From Alphaproteobacteria bacterium (GTDB taxonomy: Bacteria > Pseudomonadota > Alphaproteobacteria > Micavibrionales > Micavibrionaceae), in the NCBI GenBank assembly GCA_030750865.1, contig JASMHE010000006.1:87681-151680 (forward strand): 64,000 nucleotides of DNA. Reading direction: 5' to 3'. Shown one piece after another: positions 39,772-48,037 of the stretch. The position numbers and the translations under genes are program-made. Under the pieces are notes generated by a model. It saw only the letters and a list, made by a program, of their open reading frames with translations. It was not told the origin of the DNA and searched no databases. Each line of letters begins with the position of its first letter. Position 1 is the first letter of the stretch.

Positions 39772-41117
39772 GATGCCGCCCTCGCCTTTGCATCGCTGTC
39801 TGTCTTGGTCTGATCTGCGTCTTGCGATGCGGCGGTCTTGCGCGGCGCTTTCTTCGTTTTCTCATCATCAAACGGTAAGCCCAGAATATCATAGATACGT
39901 TTTTTAAACGCCCTGATCGCTTCGTCCGGTACAAATACCTTTCCGGCTTCATCAGCGCCATTATGCGCGGCATGCCATGCTTTGCCGTCTTTTCTGAATT
40001 TTCGCACCGACGCGACCAGCGCTTTGGCATCTTTTTTACGGATCACATCGCCCGCGCCAAAATCCTTAATCACGCGTGCGGCCTCGCATGTTTTCGGCCC
40101 CATGAAAATACAAGGCCGCGCCACCGCCAGCGCAGAATAAATCTTGCTTGGGACGATCATGCCGTCGGCACCATCTTCCATTGTCACCAGATGGATATCT
40201 CCGCTTTCCATCAAATCGCGTAAACGGCTGGCCGGCTGATGCGGCAAAAAACGGACGTTCGATAATTGCCGTCTGTTGCGTTCTGCGACCATATTGTCAA
40301 AACGTGACCCGTCACCGACAAACAGAAATTCAACATCATCATATTCATCCTGCAACATCGCGGCCGCATCCAATACGGTTTTAAACGGATGGGCCCGCCC
40401 CAGATTACCGGAATACAGGACACGGAATTTCGGGTTTTCATCCTTGATCAAATCATCAAAATCGCGCGCAATTTTCTTTTTCTCGCGCTTTTTCTTGTTT
40501 CGGTAATCGGTCTTCGGCCGATCAGAAGCCAGCAGTTCCATATCCGGCCAATTCGGAATCACCGTAATCGATCCGGCTTTGATACCCGATTGTACCAACC
40601 GTGCCGCCATACAGCGGCCAATCACAACAATCTTGTCACAACGACGCAGCGCGCGGCGCGACCATTTGCGCATTAATTTCATAAACGGCGCGGGAATTTT
40701 ATACCCAAGAACAGGGAACAAATCGGGATACATGTCCTGAAGCCAATGGACATGTGCGGATTTTTTCCATTTTGCAATCAGCCCGCCCATCACGACAGTC
40801 ATTGGCGGGTCAGTCAGGCTGACAACAATATCGTGCTTGTCCTGTTTAGCCGCACAGCGCAACAAACGCCCCCAGACCTTGATGTACCCCCATGCCGATT
40901 TATGCGGGTTATAGCCGGGCACGCGCTTGACTATAATCGGGCCATCCTGTGCATCAACGATGCCGCCGCGCCTTGCTTGCGGATCGGATGTCACAATGGT
41001 CACTTTCCAGCCATCTTTGGAAAACGACCGCGCCATATCGCGCAGAATACGGCCTGTTGCGCCACGTGCGGGCGGATAAACGCGGTTGATAAATAAAATG
41101 GACGGCTGATAGCTCAT
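39768..41117 (-). CDS. family 4 glycosyltransferase (WbuB-like)
   Basis: A 449-residue GT-B fold transferase. The N-terminal domain opens with SILFINRVYPPARGATGRIL, and the C-terminal domain shows RVLYSGNLGRAHPFKTVLDAA, FLFVGDGSRFDNM and the acidic sugar-binding loop EDGADGMIVPSKIYSALAVARP. A Lys/Asp/Ala-rich tail of about 45 residues follows. It transfers a sugar to the lipid-linked repeat unit. ATG 41117 is chosen; a TTG 12 codons upstream would overlap the preceding gene. It is coupled to the chain-length gene after it. Confidence 0.9.
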   Translation of the reverse strand: MSYQPSILFINRVYPPARGATGRILRDMARSFSKDGWKVTIVTSDPQARRGGIVDAQDGPIIVKRVPGYNPHKSAWGYIKVWGRLLRCAAKQDKHDIVVSLTDPPMTVVMGGLIAKWKKSAHVHWLQDMYPDLFPVLGYKIPAPFMKLMRKWSRRALRRCDKIVVIGRCMAARLVQSGIKAGSITVIPNWPDMELLASDRPKTDYRNKKKREKKKIARDFDDLIKDENPKFRVLYSGNLGRAHPFKTVLDAAAMLQDEYDDVEFLFVGDGSRFDNMVAERNRRQLSNVRFLPHQPASRLRDLMESGDIHLVTMEDGADGMIVPSKIYSALAVARPCIFMGPKTCEAARVIKDFGAGDVIRKKDAKALVASVRKFRKDGKAWHAAHNGADEAGKVFVPDEAIRAFKKRIYDILGLPFDDEKTKKAPRKTAASQDADQTKTDSDAKARAAS

Positions 41118-41124
41118 GTCGTGA

Positions 41125-42444
41125 TTATACGGCGGTGTCGCGCGATACCTCAAGGTCTTCTATTCTGATATTCCGTGTTCCCCACAAGGCAATCATGAAC
41201 AAGATCAATCCGAAATCAAGCGACTTATAGCTGGCATAGAGAAACACATCAATCAGGAACGGTCCGGCCAGCGCACAGGCCATCACGGGATTACGCTGCA
41301 CGATGCGCAACAGCATCAAGGCATATGGCACCAGATAACAGCACACAAGCGCCGCGCCGATTAATCCCGTTTTCAATATCATCGCAGTCAGTAAATTATG
41401 CGTGAAATTCACAGTGACACCACCAACCGCCGGTGAGGCAACCGTCGCGCCCCAACCACCACCGAACGCAGCATGTAAGATGCCGCCTAGCCCCGCCTGA
41501 CCGGACACTTTTTCCAGAACGGCGCTTGCTTCCTGTAAACGCATATTCAAACCGACCAGCTCTGTTTTATAGATAAGCTGTTCGATAAGCGCCATGAACG
41601 GACCGCCAAATAAAATCAGTACAATCATCACGGCCAAGATCGGCGGCAACGCCCGCACGGGCTTTTTCACCAATGCAATCAGCAATAAAAACAACACGGC
41701 AACCACAATGTAACCAATGCTGGCACGCTGCATAATGGCCGACATGCCGACCAGCGGCACCACCGCGGCACAAAACAAACACAGGCTGACACACAAAGCG
41801 CGTACACTGACATGCTTATATAACCCGTACCCGCCAACACCGATCAAAAATAATGCCGAAAACAGCACGGTCGGCGCATTCACCAGATAAAACGGGTCGG
41901 CGGGCTGCGCCCTGTCAAAAATATTTGCATCCAGCCCCGATATACCGGGCAGAATAACGCGCAGTGAAAAAGCCAGCCCGATGACAAGTGTTACCCAGGG
42001 TAATAAATATTGCCCGCTTTTATTCCCCATGAACAAAGGCGCGGCGAGCAACGGGATAAATAAATACAGCCACGCAACCATATCACGTAAAATCGTGTAC
42101 AGCGCATTGCCGCCTGCAATACCGATCACAAGCGGCACCGTCATACCGAACACAAATACAATCACGGAAACGCGGCGCCATTTTAAATATAACGAATCGG
42201 ACACAGCGATCGATTTATTCGTTTCGCGCGGCAGATTCATCAAAACCATCTGCAACGGATAACGCCATCCCACCGCAATAATCAGCAAGACGGCAATGGT
42301 CGCTTCGATTAATCCGGGGTGATCCGGTGTCGGGGAACTGAAACAGCCATACAGAATCAAGGCTGCGAAAAAACAGAACACACGCAGATTCAACTGCCAG
42401 AATCCGTGGCGAACAGATAACGCCTTCCATGTTGCATAAATCAT
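41125..42444 (-). CDS. O-antigen ligase / polymerase-like membrane protein
   Basis: A 439-residue protein with about ten to twelve membrane segments and one large periplasmic loop. FTHNLLTAMILKTGLIGAAL near residue 345 fits the H-N motif of the Wzy_C/WaaL family. It probably ligates or polymerises the O-antigen. It is the first gene of the minus-strand polysaccharide run and is separated from the small secreted-protein gene before it by a terminator. Confidence 0.82.
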   Translation of the reverse strand: MIYATWKALSVRHGFWQLNLRVFCFFAALILYGCFSSPTPDHPGLIEATIAVLLIIAVGWRYPLQMVLMNLPRETNKSIAVSDSLYLKWRRVSVIVFVFGMTVPLVIGIAGGNALYTILRDMVAWLYLFIPLLAAPLFMGNKSGQYLLPWVTLVIGLAFSLRVILPGISGLDANIFDRAQPADPFYLVNAPTVLFSALFLIGVGGYGLYKHVSVRALCVSLCLFCAAVVPLVGMSAIMQRASIGYIVVAVLFLLLIALVKKPVRALPPILAVMIVLILFGGPFMALIEQLIYKTELVGLNMRLQEASAVLEKVSGQAGLGGILHAAFGGGWGATVASPAVGGVTVNFTHNLLTAMILKTGLIGAALVCCYLVPYALMLLRIVQRNPVMACALAGPFLIDVFLYASYKSLDFGLILFMIALWGTRNIRIEDLEVSRDTAV

Positions 42445-42532
42445 TTCATAGCCTTTTTATCATAAATAATGCGGCTATATAATGCGAAGGATAGGTGCGT
42501 CCTGTCAATCCGAAGCCCTTGAAACACACAGT

Positions 42533-42563
42533 AAAAAAGCCGTTATGATCACATAACGGCTTT
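42533..42563 (-). terminator. intrinsic terminator after secreted Gly/Ser-rich protein gene
   Basis: An 11-base stem (42537-42547 with 42552-42562, AAGCCGTTATG type), four-base loop, and a T-run on the minus strand (complement of 42533-42538). It isolates the gene at 42590-43072 from the polysaccharide genes. Confidence 0.85.
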
Positions 42564-42589
42564 ATTGCATAATGAAAGTGTCGTGTTTA

Positions 42590-43072
42590 TCACATACCGC
42601 TGCTGGCCATATAATTCTGCATATGCGGATTCACTGTACTGGAATTATAGCTTGATTTCTTGCTATTCCCTTTACCCGTCAGAATATTCAGCACGCGCGT
42701 GCTACCCAGCATTGTTGCCTGTTTTGAATACATCAATGAATGTGCAAATTTACTATTACCGGAAGACCCGCGCGACATCACAGATGTATCAGTTCTGGAA
42801 TTACCGCCAACAGGATCCATCTGCTGTACGCTATGGTCAGACATCAGCGGCTTACCGCCACCAATCCCGTAGCCTTGTCCTTGACTCTTACCCAGTCCAT
42901 AAGCATAGCCATTCCCGTTGCCGTTGCTCTTTTTACCACTACTGACAAACGGTAGGTTCAGACCAGAAGAATTCCCATTTCCACCTGCCCACGCATCGGA
43001 CGGTGTAAAAAAGGCCGCCGACATACAAAATGCCGCGCCTAAAATCAAATACTTACCCATTTTCATTCTCAT
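42590..43072 (-). CDS. secreted Gly/Ser/Asn-rich protein, unknown
   Basis: A 160-residue protein with a signal peptide ending AWA-GG near residue 29. The mature chain is low-complexity: GNGNSSG, KKSNGNGNGYAYGLGKSQGQGYGIGGG and SRGSSGNSKFAHS patterns, no cysteine, mildly basic. Nothing catalytic is visible. Two further ATGs occur within the first five codons and any may be used. It is a single-gene transcript ending at a strong terminator and preceded by an AT-rich region. A surface or matrix role near the polysaccharide cluster is possible but unproven. Confidence 0.65.
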   Translation of the reverse strand: MRMKMGKYLILGAAFCMSAAFFTPSDAWAGGNGNSSGLNLPFVSSGKKSNGNGNGYAYGLGKSQGQGYGIGGGKPLMSDHSVQQMDPVGGNSRTDTSVMSRGSSGNSKFAHSLMYSKQATMLGSTRVLNILTGKGNSKKSSYNSSTVNPHMQNYMASSGM

Positions 43073-43387
43073 ATCTCTCCCGTCACTTAAAACGAACTTG
43101 TTGCACTTCTATATGTATATTATCACGAATATCATTAATTTTTTGATAAGAAAAAGACACCCTGCATAAGCACAAAATAATATCTACACTAACATACTGA
43201 TATTAAAAGATAAATATAATAAATGCCGTATATTTTCCAAATAAATATGAAAAAGATATTCTATTAATCCATTTTTAATTTTTTCAGGGCACTATGAAAT
43301 CACTTTTAAACAAAATAATGGTTCACGTGATACGGATTTAAATCACCTTATTATATGAAACAAAGAACCGAAAACGGAGTGGCAAAT
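43073..43387. other. AT-rich divergent promoter region
   Basis: About 315 strongly AT-rich bases between divergent small genes. Several TATAAT-like hexamers occur on both strands but no gene, RNA or clear operator was recognised. Confidence 0.45.
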
Positions 43388-43648
43388 ATGCAGATTAATA
43401 TTCAGGAATTTTTGGAAGAAGCAGGGCTCGACGAACAGCTCTATCCCGGAAAGCGCGTTATCAAAAAACTGCCGCAAACGGGCGAATATAAAAGCCACTG
43501 TGTCGTGTATGATTGGCGCGACCCGTCGAAAATCTGCATCGAAGTGAAAGCAGGCCTGAAAGGCAAAGATTTGCCGCCGGAAACATTGCAGAAATATCCG
43601 CCAAGCCTGCAAGCACCGACATATATCGAAATTGCAGTACAACAATAA
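43388..43648 (+). CDS. small hypothetical protein
   Basis: An 86-residue soluble protein starting MQINIQEFLEEAGLDEQLYPG, chosen because GGAGTGG lies six bases upstream; an ATG eleven codons earlier has no ribosome site. It has a helical start, then likely beta strands (RVIKKLPQTGEYKSHCVVYDW, KICIEVKAGLKG). No family is recognised. It is 32 bases before another small gene on the same strand, and both end at one terminator, so they form a two-gene operon. Confidence 0.65.
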   Translation: MQINIQEFLEEAGLDEQLYPGKRVIKKLPQTGEYKSHCVVYDWRDPSKICIEVKAGLKGKDLPPETLQKYPPSLQAPTYIEIAVQQ

Positions 43649-43680
43649 TTTTAGACATCAGGACGTAAGGAGCAAGACTA

Positions 43681-43980
43681 ATGGTTAATTTGAAACATGG
43701 ATTTGGTAGAGCCGGTGATGGCGTCAGTTCGATACCAACCAGCGCCGAAATTTCGGAAGTTCGCGTCTTGGGCAACGAGGTCGAACACGGCCACGCCAGC
43801 ACCGTTGCCAGCGGTATCGGCAGAGGCGTATCAGCCGGACAGATCAACGCGGTCGGCATCTTTGCAGACACAAAACAGGAAATCACGAAGATCGCACCGG
43901 GCGGACGGTCACCCGACGAGGTCGATCCATCGCTTCTGGAAGGACGTCAGCAATACGCACCGAAGCCGCTCTTTGAATAA
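43681..43980 (+). CDS. small hypothetical protein, second of a pair
   Basis: A 99-residue protein rich in Gly, Val and Ile with no cysteine or membrane segment. AAGGAGC precedes its ATG at good distance. The middle (SAEISEVRVLGNEVEHGHASTV) is probably beta-rich, and the end (GGRSPDEVDPSLLEGRQQY) looks extended. No family is recognised. It is followed by a terminator and probably cotranscribed with the upstream small gene. Confidence 0.62.
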   Translation: MVNLKHGFGRAGDGVSSIPTSAEISEVRVLGNEVEHGHASTVASGIGRGVSAGQINAVGIFADTKQEITKIAPGGRSPDEVDPSLLEGRQQYAPKPLFE

Positions 43981-44012
43981 AACGATCTTCAACCGTTTAA
44001 AACGAAATACTG

Positions 44013-44047
44013 AAAAGCCGCAATACTCGAATGCGGCTTTTCTTTTT
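44013..44047 (+). terminator. intrinsic terminator after the small-gene pair
   Basis: A ten-base stem AAAAGCCGCA (44013-44022) with TGCGGCTTTT (44032-44041), nine-base loop, followed by CTTTTT. It is strong and ends the 43388-43980 operon. Confidence 0.88.
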
Positions 44048-44072
44048 GGCTGGTCATGCTAAAGTCCTGTGC

Positions 44073-44939
44073 ATGACAAATGATACGAATGATAAAAAGC
44101 CGGATAACGAAGAGGGAAAAATCATTGATTTTTCTCAGGCTGCCAAAGCGCGCCGTCTGAAAGACGCGCAGGAAAAACTCTGGCAAAAAGAGTATCAGCA
44201 CAAAAAAACGTCATCGCAACATGACGACACAACATTCACGTCGAAAATCAAAACGTTACTCCCCGGCAATGATGGCGGCACGCCGCACCGTCCATCCGGC
44301 ACAAGCACCGACACAGACAACGAACCCATGATCAATCTGCCACTATCCATACAAATCATGCTGGCCTTGATGATCGGTATCCATCTGCTGCTGAATTACG
44401 GCCTGCCGCCGGTCACACAGAACTGGGTGCTTGTACATTTTTCATTCATACCGGCCGCATGGACAGGCCACCTCGCCGCGCCGCTATGGACCTATCCGGT
44501 GTCACTGTTCAGCTTTAACTTCCTGCACGGCAGCTGGCTGCACCTTATTATGAACAGTGTCATGTTTTTAGCTTTCGGTGCCGGTGTTGACCGCATGATT
44601 GGCGCAAAACGCATGCTTATTCTGTTTTTCAGCGCCTCTATCGTCGCCGCGCTGGCACATCTGTGCGTCCATCCAGACATGCCCTATCCGTTGATCGGCG
44701 CGTCAGGCGGGCTGAGCGGTTTATTCGGTGCTATTTTATACATCTATCACAAACGCGGCCTGATGGGACATGGCCGCTATGGCATCTGGCCTATTGTCGC
44801 GTTCTGGGTGCTCATCTCTGTCCTGTTCGGCTTTATGGGATCACCGGATGGCGAAGGCACAGTGGCATGGGTTGCGCATATTGGCGGCTTTATCGCCGGT
44901 ATGCTGCTGGTGAAGCCGGTCGTACGGCTTAAAATATAA
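44073..44939 (+). CDS. rhomboid family intramembrane serine protease
   Basis: A 288-residue protein with a charged cytoplasmic N-terminal domain of about 80 residues and six membrane segments. Rhomboid marks are NFLHGSWLHLIMNSVMF, the catalytic serine in IGASGGLSGLFGA, and the catalytic histidine in WVAHIGGFIAGM in the last segment. It cleaves membrane proteins within the bilayer; the substrate is unknown. The start at 44073 follows the terminator of the preceding genes; the frame remains open 14 codons further upstream. Confidence 0.92.
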   Translation: MTNDTNDKKPDNEEGKIIDFSQAAKARRLKDAQEKLWQKEYQHKKTSSQHDDTTFTSKIKTLLPGNDGGTPHRPSGTSTDTDNEPMINLPLSIQIMLALMIGIHLLLNYGLPPVTQNWVLVHFSFIPAAWTGHLAAPLWTYPVSLFSFNFLHGSWLHLIMNSVMFLAFGAGVDRMIGAKRMLILFFSASIVAALAHLCVHPDMPYPLIGASGGLSGLFGAILYIYHKRGLMGHGRYGIWPIVAFWVLISVLFGFMGSPDGEGTVAWVAHIGGFIAGMLLVKPVVRLKI

Positions 44940-45038
44940 CGCCCCCCCCATCACGCCGACATCACCTACGCTATCCCTTTGTTCACACAGATCATGCGCG
45001 CGTCTCTTCTCTTAATTATGCGCATGGCTTGCAAATCA

Positions 45039-46496
45039 TCAGCGGGCTGCAATTTGCGTCACAGCGTGTTGTGATGTTTGCGGCTCTGCGTGTGTATCCT
45101 GCATATTCCCCAAACGGCCCAGCAAATCACCGAACAAATCATAGCCCGTTCCGTCAATCTGAAAACGCGATCCTGCATTATTGCGCTGTGGCGCATTGGG
45201 ATAATCCCAGACAATCGTATTGAAACTGCCGTGCGGATAGGCCACAGGCATCCAACGGTCGTAAAAACGTCCTGTCTCCGCACAGATCCATGTTTTATCG
45301 GCATCAGCCTGTGATGCCTGCTCCAGATATTTGCTGACCTCTTTGAAATGGCCGGCCTCTTCGGCGCGGCGCGCTTTTAATCGGTACACACGTGCCGATT
45401 GACGCAAGGCTTCGGCCTTGTCGATATATTTATCCGCCTCGCCCCAGAGCCTGTCTTCAATCGCGGCTTCGGCAGCGGCCAGATACGCATCTTCGGCATC
45501 CGGCTGCAAGGTAATCAACGTTTCAAACCACCGCAAACGTTTTGATGTATCGGTCGGTTTCATTGGCGGTGCCAATCTGTGCCAAAGGGCCGCCAAAGAC
45601 ACATGCGGCTGTTTTTTCCAGGCTTTCTTGACCATCCGTACGGCCGCTTTACGCTGCCCGCGCTCGATCAAGATCGGCACAAGACGCATCACCGCAGGCA
45701 CAAAATGGTCATTAATCTTCAACGCTTTGCGCAGTGATTTCACGGCCGCATCGGTGTTATCATGCACCAAATCCTGATCGGCTTGCGCCACCAGCAAGGC
45801 TACTTCTTCGCCCTCTTTTTGCGCCGTTGTCATCAAATCATTTTTGGATCGCGCCAGATATAACAGGGTCTTACGCGCACCGCTCCAGTTCTGCTGGCGG
45901 ATTTGCAGACGATACATCACGATACGCAGCCAGATTTCACGCGGATATTTCTTTTGCGCCTGTGATAAATATGTTTCCGCCAGCGCATAATCCTGCCGCG
46001 CAACAGCTTGCATCAACAAGCCGCGCACACCGAGAATCGCCGTCTTCTTATCGGCCATCAACGCACGGAAACCATCCTCGGCAGCAAAATAATGACCGTT
46101 CATCAAGGCCGCATGTGACCGCAAAATCAGCGGCAAAGTTTGATATTCCTTCCCCATCAAAACGGATGCGCGGTGTGCCTGATATGTCAGGTTCCGCGCA
46201 TCGCCCGTTGCCAGCGCCGTTAAGCCGTGCGTGACCGCAACCAGCCCTTTGGATAAACGTTTTTTCTCGCGGCGGCGGCGCTGATAGGCCGGAATACGCA
46301 AAAGGAACAGGTAAAAACGGTGTAATGTCAGCCCGCACACCGCGGTAATCAACAAGACCAGCGCAGCAAAGCCCGTATCAATCTGGATGTTATAATCAGC
46401 CCAATGCACAAGCACCACGCCTTCCCGCGCGGAAACCCAGATCGCGGCAGCGACCAGTAATCCTAATTTCAATGCAAACCAAAAGGCTTTTAGCAT
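45039..46496 (-). CDS. HemY-like membrane-anchored TPR protein
   Basis: A 485-residue protein with two N-terminal membrane segments (FALKLGLLVAAAIWVSA and TGFAALVLLITAVCGLTL), then a long array of tetratricopeptide-like helices, as in the HemY N-terminal domain family of Proteobacteria. Despite the name, its role in haem synthesis is not settled. The neighbouring hemCD genes seen in many relatives are not in the window. An AGGATT region precedes the ATG. It is separated from nrdB upstream on the same strand by a terminator. Confidence 0.82.
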   Translation of the reverse strand: MLKAFWFALKLGLLVAAAIWVSAREGVVLVHWADYNIQIDTGFAALVLLITAVCGLTLHRFYLFLLRIPAYQRRRREKKRLSKGLVAVTHGLTALATGDARNLTYQAHRASVLMGKEYQTLPLILRSHAALMNGHYFAAEDGFRALMADKKTAILGVRGLLMQAVARQDYALAETYLSQAQKKYPREIWLRIVMYRLQIRQQNWSGARKTLLYLARSKNDLMTTAQKEGEEVALLVAQADQDLVHDNTDAAVKSLRKALKINDHFVPAVMRLVPILIERGQRKAAVRMVKKAWKKQPHVSLAALWHRLAPPMKPTDTSKRLRWFETLITLQPDAEDAYLAAAEAAIEDRLWGEADKYIDKAEALRQSARVYRLKARRAEEAGHFKEVSKYLEQASQADADKTWICAETGRFYDRWMPVAYPHGSFNTIVWDYPNAPQRNNAGSRFQIDGTGYDLFGDLLGRLGNMQDTHAEPQTSQHAVTQIAAR

Positions 46497-46581
46497 GGAG
46501 TAAATCCTGTTTTAAATCCTGTTCTAACTTACCTTGTTCCCCTATGCAGGTAAAGCCGTGAAAGGCGCGATTCGATAAAAC

Positions 46582-46609
46582 AAAGCCCCGCAAGATATCG
46601 CAGGGCTTT
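46582..46609 (-). terminator. intrinsic terminator after nrdB
   Basis: A stem of about ten pairs (46582-46591 with 46600-46609, AAAGCCCCGC type, one mismatch) lying about 45 bases past the nrdB stop; on the minus strand it is followed by CTTTGTTTTA. Confidence 0.7.
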
Positions 46610-46655
46610 TGGCTTCAGCGCGCATACGTACCCAATACCAACGCCCTGCCTTCGC

Positions 46656-47747
46656 TTATTCTGTCATGTCATCATCACCGTCGGTCAAATCCATCGCTCC
46701 GATTTTCTTGCCGTAATTTCCGGCAAAAATATCGTCGGAAAAGACTTCTTCCCACGTGCCCTGCGTTGATGCCTTTGAATATTCGGTCGCGCGATTTTCA
46801 AAGAAATTCGTATGCTCGGCGCCGTTCAGCATTTCGTCCATCCACGGCAGCGGATTTTTCCCGATACCGTAAACAGGCGCAAGGCTAAGCTGCTGCAAGC
46901 GGCGGTCGCCGATAAAGCGGATATATTGTTTCACCTCTTCGGCCTTCAGCCCCTCGATATCACCCATTTCAAAGGCCAGATCGATAAAGGCATCTTCGAA
47001 CTCGATAATCGTTTTGCAACACGCCGTAATTTCGGCTTTCAATTCATCATCCCAGATATCCTGATTTTCCTGTACAAAGGCATTGAACAATCTGATCATG
47101 GACAGACAGTGCAATGTTTCATCACGCACAGACCATGTCACAATCTGCCCCATCCCCTTCATTTTGTTAAAGCGCGGAAAGTTCATCAAAATCGCGAACG
47201 ATGCAAATAACTGCAGCCCTTCGGTGAACGCCCCGAACATCGCCATTGTCTTGGCAATATCACGGCGCGATTTCATCGACACATTCTGCATATAATCAAA
47301 CTTGTCTTTCATTTCCTGATATTTCAGGAAGGCTTCATATTCAACCTCCGGCATACCGATTGTATCCAGCAAATGTGCATAGGCCGCAATATGAACGGTT
47401 TCAATATTCGAAAAGGCAGATAACATCATCTGCACTTCGACTGGTCCGAAGACCTGCGAATAATGCTTCATGTAACAATTATTCACTTCCACATCAGATT
47501 GCGTAAAAAAGCGGAAAATCTGTGTCACAAGGTTCTTTTCCGACGGCGTCAGATTCTTTTTCCAGTCCCGTACATCTTCGGCCAGCGGCACTTCTTCTGG
47601 CAGCCAATGAATACGTTGCTGCGTCAACCATGCTTCATAACACCACGGATACAGAAACGGCTTGTAAACATGGCGTTCTTTCAACAGCGGTGATTTGCTC
47701 GCCGCAATATCATTGGTTTCTGTCTGGTTCACAGCAGCATCACTCAT
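46656..47747 (-). CDS. nrdB: ribonucleoside-diphosphate reductase, beta subunit (class I)
   Basis: A 363-residue ferritin-like radical subunit. Metal ligands can be followed as Asp in FTQSDVEVNN, Glu and His in NIETVHIAAY with the radical tyrosine seven residues after the Glu, and Glu/His in WSVRDETLHCLSM; the C-terminal tail is acidic as needed to bind NrdA. It generates the tyrosyl radical that initiates ribonucleotide reduction. There is no ATP-cone at its N-terminus either. The start at 47747 follows AAGGA at seven bases; a longer version 14 codons upstream lacks support. Confidence 0.95.
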   Translation of the reverse strand: MSDAAVNQTETNDIAASKSPLLKERHVYKPFLYPWCYEAWLTQQRIHWLPEEVPLAEDVRDWKKNLTPSEKNLVTQIFRFFTQSDVEVNNCYMKHYSQVFGPVEVQMMLSAFSNIETVHIAAYAHLLDTIGMPEVEYEAFLKYQEMKDKFDYMQNVSMKSRRDIAKTMAMFGAFTEGLQLFASFAILMNFPRFNKMKGMGQIVTWSVRDETLHCLSMIRLFNAFVQENQDIWDDELKAEITACCKTIIEFEDAFIDLAFEMGDIEGLKAEEVKQYIRFIGDRRLQQLSLAPVYGIGKNPLPWMDEMLNGAEHTNFFENRATEYSKASTQGTWEEVFSDDIFAGNYGKKIGAMDLTDGDDDMTE

Positions 47748-48037
47748 CGGATATTCCTTCACGGTTTCAGTTGTTACGTATGGACGCACACCATCACGTC
47801 CTGTATGCCCCGACGTCGGGATTTATCTTAAGTCAAACCGCATTCACGGCCGGAGTCTTTTCTGGCGATTCATCCACAATCGTCTGATACCATCCCGTAC
47901 CACATAAAAATCACCCAGCAGCAGACATTATCAGCAATCATCACCCCGAAAAGACGCATATTATTTCCGTTTTTTGTTGCACAAACGCGTAGAAAAGCCC
48001 ATAACACAGGCATGTGACAGCGAAGATATGTAGGTCC
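47748..48037. other. divergent nrdB-pabB intergenic region with palindrome
   Basis: About 290 bases between divergent genes. A perfect 12-base palindrome CCCGACGTCGGG lies at 47809-47820, about 62 bases upstream of the nrdB start, suggesting a dimeric regulator site; its binding protein is unknown. No gene is supported. Confidence 0.4.

Noticed and set aside
44940..44950. Run of eight C as a phase-variation tract
   Set aside because: It lies just after the rhomboid stop, outside any coding frame or promoter.
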